Source: Zestosphaera sp.
GTDB lineage: Archaea > Thermoproteota > Thermoprotei_A > Sulfolobales > NBVN01
Assembly (NCBI GenBank): GCA_038727705.1
Contig: JAVYVJ010000002.1
Span: forward strand, 1 to 37,867
Length of the DNA stretch: 37,867 nucleotides
Reading direction: 5' to 3'
In this document: piece after piece, positions 1 through 6,245 of the stretch
Numbering within the stretch: position 1 is the first letter of the stretch
Layout of the letters: each line of letters starts with the position of its first letter
Program-made: the position numbers and the translations under genes
The notes under the pieces: generated by a model
Seen by the model: the letters and a program-made list of their open reading frames with translations, nothing else
Databases searched by the model: none
Told to the model about the DNA's origin: nothing

Positions 1-421
1 GTCTGGTACTCTTCTTACTAGTTACTTTCTCTAGACACTCTACGTCGTGTATCTCACATACTCTATATAGCTTCCTAACTATTGTCCACTGATTACTACA
101 CTTAGTAAAGTAGACGTACTTACCGCGATCTAGCGGTATCTGACCATGAAGGTTTAGTGGGACTAACACTTCAACTACTCTAAAGCTACTTAACACTATT
201 CCGTATGTCCTGTGGTACCTCCTACCCCTTAGCCGAGTAATTACTGGATCCGTCCTCTCAATTTTAAAGTAGACTAGATTCGTCATCTCCTGACTATATC
301 TTACCATCGGGAGAGCCACCTTCTGCGATAATAGGTAGGTAGTCGTAGAGGCGTCTAGACCTCTCAAGAAGGTAGTCCAGCCCAACCCGCACCGCACACT
401 ACGTAAGGAATCCATTAACAT
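1..421 (-). CDS. Unrecognised protein, 3' end cut by window edge
   Basis: The minus strand is open from an ATG at 421 to the left edge, 140 codons without a stop, so the gene continues outside the window. A second in-frame ATG lies at 415. The start at 421 is supported by a T-rich TATA-like box about 27-35 nt upstream, which fits a leaderless archaeal transcript. The frame is closed just above by a TAA at 451-449. I recognise no family. The visible part is basic, with a stretch rich in Arg and Tyr (RLRGRRYHRTYG) followed by alternating hydrophobic residues that look like beta strands, then a Cys-containing section (FTKCSNQW, YRVCEIHDVEC). Codons here favour CTA, GTA, ACT and AGT, unlike the CTC/GTC/AGG-rich genes to the right, so transfer from a mobile element is possible. 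It is likely real because of the frame length and promoter, but the function is unknown. Confidence 0.5.
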   Translation of the reverse strand, partial: MLMDSLRSVRCGLGWTTFLRGLDASTTTYLLSQKVALPMVRYSQEMTNLVYFKIERTDPVITRLRGRRYHRTYGIVLSSFRVVEVLVPLNLHGQIPLDRGKYVYFTKCSNQWTIVRKLYRVCEIHDVECLEKVTSKKSTR

Positions 422-447
422 GCTAATTAAGTTTAGTCGAGAAACGC

Positions 448-456
448 ATTAAAAAG
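448..456 (-). promoter_or_regulatory. TATA-like promoter of the left-edge gene
   Basis: On the minus strand the sequence reads CTTTTTAAT, a typical archaeal TATA core with a purine-rich flank. It sits 27-35 nt before the ATG at 421. This spacing predicts transcription starting at or next to the start codon. Confidence 0.45.
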
Positions 457-511
457 CCTGCATTCACACAAAGCCCAGAAGAGGGGTCGCTGGGAGCCGG
501 GTTCGACGCAT

Positions 512-526
512 CGGGATAAAAACCCG
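512..526 (-). terminator. Probable terminator after copA
   Basis: Five nucleotides past the copA stop the minus strand reads CGGG-TTTTTAT-CCCG. This is a perfect 4-bp inverted repeat around a T5 run. Archaeal terminators depend mainly on T runs, so the T5 is the relevant part; the hairpin is short and may be incidental. It separates copA from the promoter of the next gene on the same strand. Confidence 0.4.
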
Positions 527-530
527 CTGC

Positions 531-2936
531 TCAAGCGCTCGATCTAAGTATTGAGAGCGCGTTAGCAACGACGCTTACGTCGCTTAGAACCATTGCAACC
601 GCGGCTACTTCGGGGGTGATGAATAAGTGTAGGGGTGCATAGAAAGCCCCTGCCGCTAGCGGTATGAGGGCGACGTTATACACGAATGCCCACGCTAGGT
701 TTTGAAGCATCTTCCTCCTCACAACACTGCTGAAGTTCAACAAGAACAAGAAACTTTTAAGGTCATTATTCATTATTACGACCTCGCCGGCTTCTTTCGA
801 GACCTCGGCCCCGCCGCCCATGGCTACCCCGACGTTAGCTACGCTGAGTGCGGGTGCGTCGTTAACGCCGTCCCCAACGAACGCTACTTTGAAACCCCTC
901 CTCTGCAGGTCTTTAACGAGGTCTGCCTTACCACCAGGCTTTAGTCCCCAGTAAGCAAAGTCCAGCTTAAGCAATTCCTTATAGTACGCAACGCTCGCCT
1001 CCACATCCCCGCTCGCAAGCCCGACGCGGTAGCCTTTCCCCCTCAACCTGCTAACCACTTGAGGCACTTCCTCCCTCAACCTATCACCCACCTCCAAGAC
1101 GGCCACGACCTCCGAGCCCACGATCACTAACACAGGTGTGTTCCCCCTAGACCCAACCTCATTAATGAGCTCCAGCACGCGCTCGCTTACCTGAACCCCA
1201 AGCCTAGACGCGAGTTCGAGATTCCCGGCAGCGACATTCACCCCATCAACCACTCCGAACACGCCCTCCCCCAACATGTGGACGTACTCCTCCAGACTAG
1301 ATGCCTCCACACCCTCCTTCCTGCATTTTTCAACTATAGCCCGTGACAGCGGGTGCTCGCCGCGAGACTCAACGGTACATACTAAGTGAAGCACGCTTTG
1401 AAGGTCCGCGTTCCCTAAAGCGTGTACCGCCAGTACTGCCGGCTTACCCACAGTCAGGGTACCCGTCTTATCAAACACGATGAGGTCGGCACTCAACACC
1501 CTCTCGAAGACCTCTCCAGACCTGATCAGCACACCCGACCTCGAGGACTTCAGCACCGCGATTGAAGTGACTAACGGTATCGCCACACCTAACGCACACG
1601 GACACGCAACGGTCAGCACTGCAGCCATGAACATCACCGCTAACCGCACATCCCCGTGAACGAGCCACCAGTACGTGAGAGTCGTTACGGCCACGGCCAG
1701 CACCGCCCACGTGAAGTAACCCACCACCCTGTCCGCAAGCCTCGCTAACCTAGGCTTCAGGGACTCTGCCTCCCTCACGGTCTCGATGACGTACGCGATG
1801 AAGGTCTCGTCCCCAACTCTGGTAGCTCTCACCCTTAAGTACCCTGAGTGCAGGACGCTCCCAGCCAGCACTGGATCCCTGCCCTCACCCTTCTTGACTC
1901 GGGGGACGGGTTCGCCGGTGAAGCTGGATTCATCAACGTAGCCAAGCCCCTCTACCACCACCCCGTCGACCGGTATGACCTCGCCCGCCCTGACTTCAAC
2001 CACCTCACCGGGCTTCACCTCAGTAACGGGTTTCTCGACTACCGAATCACTGTAAACCGTCCTTACGCTACCCCTGAGCGACGCAGCGAGGTCCTCAAGA
2101 GCTCTGAACGCTTTCTTACGCAGCCTCTCCTCCAAATACTTGCCGAGCCCTACAAAGCCTATGACCCCTGCAGACGCCTCGAAGAAGGAGGAGGGGTGAA
2201 AACCACTGTGGAGGCTCAGAAGCCCGCTAATCGACGTCATGCCCGCGATCAGCGTTGAAACTGAAGACATGGCTATGAGTGAGTCCATGGTGGGTGTGGC
2301 CGTGGCGAAGGACTTTAGCCCCCTCACAACTATGTCATAATTGAGCACAACGGCTAATGCGCACATGAGCAGGAGAGCCGCTTCAGTTGCGTGACTGGGA
2401 AGGTAGGCACCTCCAGTGAGCATCGTGTACGTGGATAATGTAATGACGCTCAGCCCCATCATGAAGGAGCCCAGCCTCCTGTATAGTAGTGTCCTCTCAA
2501 CCATGCTGACCTCCCTAGTAACCCCTGCAAGCAACTCAGCGCCGAAGGCTCTCAGCCCGCCTGCAACCACCTCCTTCGTGGTTTCAAGGGGGTTATACAA
2601 GACGACCGCTACACCAGACGCTGAGGATATCCTCACGTCCAATACCCCCTCCATCCTCAAGATCTTCGACTCTAATGCAGGTGCTTCCTCCCCGCCGAGA
2701 CCTTTAAAATCGAAGTACAGCTTCTCCTTGTAGACGTCGTAGCCAGCGTCCCTAATGGCCCCATATATGTCTCGGAGGACGCACGCGCCTTCGTCATACT
2801 CTATCTCAGCCACCCCGGCATTGACGTCCATTCTGAAGGAACGCACACAAGCCAGCGACTTAAGTCTTTTCTCTATAGCGTAAACACAGGTAGGGCAATC
2901 CACACCTACAACCCTAACCCTTATCCTGCCCACCAC
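531..2936 (-). CDS. copA: Copper-exporting P1B-type ATPase CopA
   Basis: This is a heavy-metal P-type ATPase that moves Cu(I) out across the membrane using ATP. From the N terminus it has a metal-binding HMA domain with CPTC at residues 14-17. A second HMA-like fold (about 72-140) lacks the CxxC pair. Next come membrane segments, the actuator TGEP loop (340-343), the intramembrane CPC motif (445-447), the phosphorylation site DKTGTLT (Asp489), the HP pair (528-529), and GDGVNDAP near the C terminus. The YN pair in TM7 (FVYNVAL) fits Cu(I) specificity. TM8 reads MVLSDVS, so the second serine of the usual MxxSS copper site is Asp786. At 801 aa the length is normal. Translation starts at GTG 2936. 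The gene lies 27 nt after a TRASH/YHS protein, matching the copM-copA arrangement known from Sulfolobus. The copper assignment is firm at family level; the TM8 change leaves some doubt about exact affinity. Confidence 0.93.
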   Translation of the reverse strand: MVGRIRVRVVGVDCPTCVYAIEKRLKSLACVRSFRMDVNAGVAEIEYDEGACVLRDIYGAIRDAGYDVYKEKLYFDFKGLGGEEAPALESKILRMEGVLDVRISSASGVAVVLYNPLETTKEVVAGGLRAFGAELLAGVTREVSMVERTLLYRRLGSFMMGLSVITLSTYTMLTGGAYLPSHATEAALLLMCALAVVLNYDIVVRGLKSFATATPTMDSLIAMSSVSTLIAGMTSISGLLSLHSGFHPSSFFEASAGVIGFVGLGKYLEERLRKKAFRALEDLAASLRGSVRTVYSDSVVEKPVTEVKPGEVVEVRAGEVIPVDGVVVEGLGYVDESSFTGEPVPRVKKGEGRDPVLAGSVLHSGYLRVRATRVGDETFIAYVIETVREAESLKPRLARLADRVVGYFTWAVLAVAVTTLTYWWLVHGDVRLAVMFMAAVLTVACPCALGVAIPLVTSIAVLKSSRSGVLIRSGEVFERVLSADLIVFDKTGTLTVGKPAVLAVHALGNADLQSVLHLVCTVESRGEHPLSRAIVEKCRKEGVEASSLEEYVHMLGEGVFGVVDGVNVAAGNLELASRLGVQVSERVLELINEVGSRGNTPVLVIVGSEVVAVLEVGDRLREEVPQVVSRLRGKGYRVGLASGDVEASVAYYKELLKLDFAYWGLKPGGKADLVKDLQRRGFKVAFVGDGVNDAPALSVANVGVAMGGGAEVSKEAGEVVIMNNDLKSFLFLLNFSSVVRRKMLQNLAWAFVYNVALIPLAAGAFYAPLHLFITPEVAAVAMVLSDVSVVANALSILRSSA

Positions 2937-2963
2937 CGGCGAGCCCTCTCACGTAGGGCGGCA

Positions 2964-3143
2964 TCACCGCTGTTGAGTCATGCCCTGCGGACCCTGCGTC
3001 AGGTAGTACTCAGGACTCCTCTCGAATTCCTCCAAGCAACGCTTACTGCAGAAGTAGTAGATCCTCCCTTTGTAGATGGTCTTATAGGGGGTTTTGACGG
3101 GGTCAACCTGCATTCCACACACGGGGTCGACGTGCTTAACCAC
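2964..3143 (-). CDS. TRASH/YHS-domain metal-binding protein (CopM-like)
   Basis: This small protein has the pattern C-X22-C-X3-C (PVCGM ... YYFCSKRC), which fits the TRASH/YHS metal-binding fold. By analogy with CopM of Sulfolobus it probably carries or senses Cu(I) for the CopA encoded 27 nt downstream. The open frame extends to a GTG at 3164. I chose GTG 3143 because a perfect Shine-Dalgarno sequence, GGAGGTGG at 3157-3150, lies 6 nt before it, and the TATA box at 3181-3188 predicts an mRNA starting about there. That gives 59 codons beginning VKHVDPVCGM. Co-transcription with copA is very likely. It lacks a DNA-binding domain, so a chaperone role is more likely than a regulatory one. Confidence 0.8.
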   Translation of the reverse strand: MVKHVDPVCGMQVDPVKTPYKTIYKGRIYYFCSKRCLEEFERSPEYYLTQGPQGMTQQR

Positions 3144-3180
3144 TTCAAACCACCTCCATGACACATATACATTAACAATG

Positions 3181-3188
3181 TTATAAAT
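3181..3188 (-). promoter_or_regulatory. TATA box for the TRASH-copA operon
   Basis: The minus strand reads ATTTATAA about 38-45 nt before GTG 3143. Initiation 25 nt downstream would fall just at the Shine-Dalgarno sequence, giving a short leader. This places an independent promoter between the ferredoxin gene and the copper operon, although all four genes share a strand. Confidence 0.5.
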
Positions 3189-3241
3189 GCTAAACCCCTA
3201 ATATCTCCGCATAACACGTCATTTACGCTTCATTCGCCGAG

Positions 3242-3466
3242 TCAACTTATCGCCGTCACTACTTGCCTGTACCTCAGGGTGGTGAGGTCAGCCCTGATTC
3301 TTATCGCTTTCTGCGGGCAGAGAAGCTCGCAGCCCCTGCAGTAGATGCACTTCCCTTCCTCACGCACCAGTCTGCCATTCTCAATCCTGAAGACGCATGC
3401 CGGACACAGCTCGACACACAGTCCGCACAGGTTGCACGAGGGTTCGACGTTTACAGAGACCCTCAA
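3242..3466 (-). CDS. 2x[4Fe-4S] ferredoxin
   Basis: This 74-aa protein has two complete cluster motifs, CNLCGLCVELCP (residues 11-22) and CIYCRGCELLCP (residues 40-51). That is the bacterial-type dicluster ferredoxin pattern CxxCxxCxxxCP. It should carry low-potential electrons in the cytoplasm. The TTG start at 3466 overlaps the stop codon of the upstream KaiC-like gene (TTGA), so the two are translationally coupled. The C-terminal extension after the second cluster (about 23 residues) is basic and has no Cys. Its redox partner is not evident in the window. Confidence 0.87.
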   Translation of the reverse strand: MRVSVNVEPSCNLCGLCVELCPACVFRIENGRLVREEGKCIYCRGCELLCPQKAIRIRADLTTLRYRQVVTAIS

Positions 3467-4296
3467 CCCTGACTACCCGGACTCCCCGTTGCGATCTTCT
3501 TAAGGGCCTCCAACTCCTGCACCTTCCTCTGAAGTACTTTAGCGAGCTTCTGCATGTCCACAGCAGCTATGCCTGAGTCGCTTATCACGTAAGGGATCCA
3601 TATGGGGTTCGTCGGGACCCCCCTCATCTTCCTTACCATCAGCTCCTTCACCGGTATGCCGTACTCTATAAGGGAGGGATTGAGTCTGGTCTCCACAATC
3701 CCGTCGACCAGGTACTCTATGTAGTTAACCACCTCCTGGAACGTGTCCGTGGTGGTGTGCACCGTGGCGAGTATTATGTTCCCCAACCCCTTACCTACCG
3801 TGGCCCTCAACGTCTTTATGAAGTCGACGAACTGCGAGACCTCGAACTTGAGCACGAGCTCGTTGAGGGAGTCTATCAGGACGAGGGTAGATCCTCTAGC
3901 CGAGGACGCGGCGTCGCTGACGGCGTAGATCAGGGAGCTCAAGTCCCTGACCTCCAGCTCCCTCACAACCCCCTCCACAGGCCTCTTAAACGGCCCCAGC
4001 CTGAAGCTGAAGCAATCCACTATCTTAAACCTCCCCTCCCGGACGTACTTGCCCACATCCCAGCCGAAGAACTCGTAGAGCGCCAGCAGGGCGTCAGGGG
4101 AGTCGTCGAACGTCACGTAAACCACGGCGCCGTCCCCGCTCCTTAGGAAGTTCCAGGAGAGGTTGGCCATCATGACGGACTTACCAACGCCCCCCGGCCC
4201 CAGAATCAGGGTTAGGGAGCCGTACGGAATCCCGGCAGGGAGGGCCGCGTTAAGCGGCTCCACCCCAGTCATGAAGAGCTTAGCCAAAGCAAGCAC
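3463..4296 (-). CDS. KaiC-like RecA-superfamily ATPase
   Basis: This is a single-domain RecA-fold ATPase of the archaeal KaiC-like group. Walker A is GPGGVGKS (33-40), Walker B is LVLID (about 138-142), and an intervening segment VVYVTFDDSP resembles the KaiC 'YvsfEes' region. It ends in a predicted coiled coil (LQRKVQELEALKKI). At 277 aa it is a one-domain member, unlike the two-domain cyanobacterial KaiC. These proteins are thought to act in signalling or as regulatory ATPases, but few have a defined role. The GTG start at 4296 is 24-32 nt from a TATA box, indicating a leaderless mRNA. Its stop overlaps the ferredoxin start, which suggests a redox-linked job (inference). Confidence 0.8.
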   Translation of the reverse strand: MLALAKLFMTGVEPLNAALPAGIPYGSLTLILGPGGVGKSVMMANLSWNFLRSGDGAVVYVTFDDSPDALLALYEFFGWDVGKYVREGRFKIVDCFSFRLGPFKRPVEGVVRELEVRDLSSLIYAVSDAASSARGSTLVLIDSLNELVLKFEVSQFVDFIKTLRATVGKGLGNIILATVHTTTDTFQEVVNYIEYLVDGIVETRLNPSLIEYGIPVKELMVRKMRGVPTNPIWIPYVISDSGIAAVDMQKLAKVLQRKVQELEALKKIATGSPGSQG

Positions 4297-4318
4297 CCAA
4301 TAGGATAAGCCCGACGAA

Positions 4319-4329
4319 ATTATTTAAAG
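4319..4329. promoter_or_regulatory. Shared bidirectional TATA region
   Basis: The sequence ATTATTTAAAG reads as a TATA box on both strands. On the minus strand it is 24-32 nt before GTG 4296 (KaiC-like gene). On the plus strand it is about 36-44 nt before ATG 4365, leaving room for a leader with the Shine-Dalgarno sequence GGTGAT at 4354-4359. The two divergent genes are separated by only 68 nt. Confidence 0.5.
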
Positions 4330-4364
4330 CTTAACTCAAGTCTAAACATGCTTGGTGATGCGGG

Positions 4365-4760
4365 ATGATTAAAGCGGTGAAGTTGGAGGAGGGCTCGACC
4401 CTCCCGGAAGCCCTTGAGCAACGCATCCTCAGTGAGGGACTGAAGGGCGGCTTAATCGCGGGCGTCGGGGGCTTCAGGAGGGCCGAGATAGGGTACTACA
4501 ACCCACTAACGTCGGAATTCACTAGGGAGGTGATGGAAGCACCGGAGAACGAGATACTTGAGGTGCTTTCACTACTCGGTAACTACATGGTGAGGAGTGA
4601 TGGAAGCCTCTCAATGCACATCCACGTCACCCTGGGCATCAAGGACGCCGGCGCTAAGGGCGGCCACCTAATCAAGGCGGCCGTCAGGCCGTACCTCGAG
4701 CTATTCCTCATCGAGGCCGGCGACCTGAGGCAGGTCCTCCGCCACAGGGACAGGACGTGA
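4365..4760 (+). CDS. PPC/DUF296-domain protein
   Basis: This 131-aa protein matches the PPC (PCC, DUF296) fold. The frame contains an N-terminal EEGSTLPEALE helix, a glycine-rich turn (AGVGGF), and the metal-site motif SLSMHIHVTLG followed by GGHL. In plants this domain sits beside AT-hooks. Stand-alone prokaryotic forms are trimers of unknown role that bind a metal through the His residues. The start is ATG 4365, preceded by a GGTGAT ribosome-binding site. The stop overlaps the start of the next gene (GTGA), so it is co-translated with the UGM-like flavoprotein. Confidence 0.8.
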   Translation: MIKAVKLEEGSTLPEALEQRILSEGLKGGLIAGVGGFRRAEIGYYNPLTSEFTREVMEAPENEILEVLSLLGNYMVRSDGSLSMHIHVTLGIKDAGAKGGHLIKAAVRPYLELFLIEAGDLRQVLRHRDRT

Positions 4761-6121
4761 GCACCCTAAAGACCGTCTGCGTGGTAGGCGGGGGTCTAGC
4801 AGGGCTCTCAACCGCCCACCACATCGTCAAGACCGGGGTCCCGGTGAATGTAGTGATTCTCGAGGCCTCGGGGAGGCCGGGAGGCCTCCTCAGAAGCGAA
4901 CGCGTAGGCAACTACGTATTCGACACTGGCGGCTCCCACATATTGTTCAGCAGGGATCAGGGACTGCTTGACGAGATCCTCAAACTAATTGACGTCGGCT
5001 GCGTGAGGAACTACAGGAACGCCAAGATATACTATAGAGGAACCTACGTGAAGTATCCGTTCGAGAACGGCCTAAGCGACCTCCCACCGGAGGAGAGGTT
5101 TGAGTGCGTGTGGGGTGCCTTGGAGGCCTACATAAAGAGGCTTAAGGGGGAGCTGAAGGAGCCCGCGAACTTCCGTGAGTGGCTCCACCACGTCTTCGGC
5201 GACGGGATAGCGGGCAAGTACCTCATACCCTACAACGAGAAGATATGGAAGACCGACTTGAGGGAGGTAACGCTTGAGTGGGTCGACGGTAGGGTCCCCC
5301 TACCACCGCTTAAAGACATAGTCATGAGCGCCGTCGGGATTGACGTGGAGGGCTACACACATCAGCTAACCTTCTACTACCCGGCGAGCGGCGGGATGGA
5401 ATCACTCGTGAAGGGGATCCTCAGCGAGACCCTCAAGAGCGGGAGAGTCGAGATCCACGTCCAGCAACCAGTCACAAAGATCGGTGAGAACCGCCGCGGC
5501 AACCTACTCGTGGAGACTAGGGGGCTCGGCGTTGACTGCGACGCCGTAGTCTACACAGCACCGCTGAAGAGGTCCCGAGGGGTGTTCAGCGACCTGCTCG
5601 GCGGGTCGGTTGGCGGTGTTGAGGGGCTTAAATCAGTTCCACTGGCTGTTGTTGGGCTGGGTTTGAGTGGTGAAGTGAGGCCGTACCACTGGGTCTACCT
5701 CCCGGACAAGGGCTTCCTGCCCCACAGAGTCGCCGTACTCAGCAACTTCTCGAGGGCGAACGCGCCGCCGGGGAGGGTCTCCCTAATAGCCGAGGTCTCG
5801 TTCGGGAGTGAGGAGGAGATGAATTCCCTGAGCGATGAGGCCCTTACATCCAGGGTCTACGACGATGTGCTTGACACAGGACTGCTGAGCAACGCCGAGC
5901 TGGAGGTAAGCGGTGTGTGGCGGTGGAGGGACGCCTACGTGATTTACGATAGGCTGAGGACCCCCGTCCTGAAGACTGTGGAGAAAACGCTTAGGGAGCG
6001 GGGGGTGTTCCTGCATGGAAGGTTCGGGGCTTGGGAGTACCTCAACATGGACGCGGTCTACGGCAAATCACGCGCGGTCGCTAGTGAGGTGGTTAAGTAC
6101 CTCCAGCTCAAGACCTCGTGA
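4757..6121 (+). CDS. FAD-dependent UDP-galactopyranose-mutase/protoporphyrinogen-oxidase-like protein
   Basis: This is a flavoprotein with an N-terminal Rossmann motif VVGGGLAGLSTAHH and a downstream RPGGL motif that contacts FAD. It belongs to the COG1232-type group that includes UDP-galactopyranose mutase-like proteins of surface-polysaccharide clusters. The central stretch YNEKIWKTDLREVTLEW is characteristic of that group. The likely job is a redox step or ring contraction on a nucleotide sugar, but the substrate cannot be read from sequence. It starts with GTG 4757, overlapping the PPC gene by 4 nt. At 454 aa it is full length. A true protoporphyrinogen oxidase is less likely because no heme genes are nearby. 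Confidence 0.72.
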   Translation: MSTLKTVCVVGGGLAGLSTAHHIVKTGVPVNVVILEASGRPGGLLRSERVGNYVFDTGGSHILFSRDQGLLDEILKLIDVGCVRNYRNAKIYYRGTYVKYPFENGLSDLPPEERFECVWGALEAYIKRLKGELKEPANFREWLHHVFGDGIAGKYLIPYNEKIWKTDLREVTLEWVDGRVPLPPLKDIVMSAVGIDVEGYTHQLTFYYPASGGMESLVKGILSETLKSGRVEIHVQQPVTKIGENRRGNLLVETRGLGVDCDAVVYTAPLKRSRGVFSDLLGGSVGGVEGLKSVPLAVVGLGLSGEVRPYHWVYLPDKGFLPHRVAVLSNFSRANAPPGRVSLIAEVSFGSEEEMNSLSDEALTSRVYDDVLDTGLLSNAELEVSGVWRWRDAYVIYDRLRTPVLKTVEKTLRERGVFLHGRFGAWEYLNMDAVYGKSRAVASEVVKYLQLKTS

Positions 6122-6245
6122 GAGGTGAGCACGCCGCAACCACGTCATTCGAGGCACTGTCCCCGCCCGTTGCTTGGCACGCAGTGCCGGCGTCCCGCAA
6201 CCAAATAATATTACCTTCGTAGATAGTATCTTATCGGAAGCGGGT

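Noticed and set aside
481-530. T-loop-like GGTTCGAC in the gap after copA, suggesting a tRNA
   Set aside because: The five-base-pair T stem does not form and there is no acceptor, D or anticodon arm around it.
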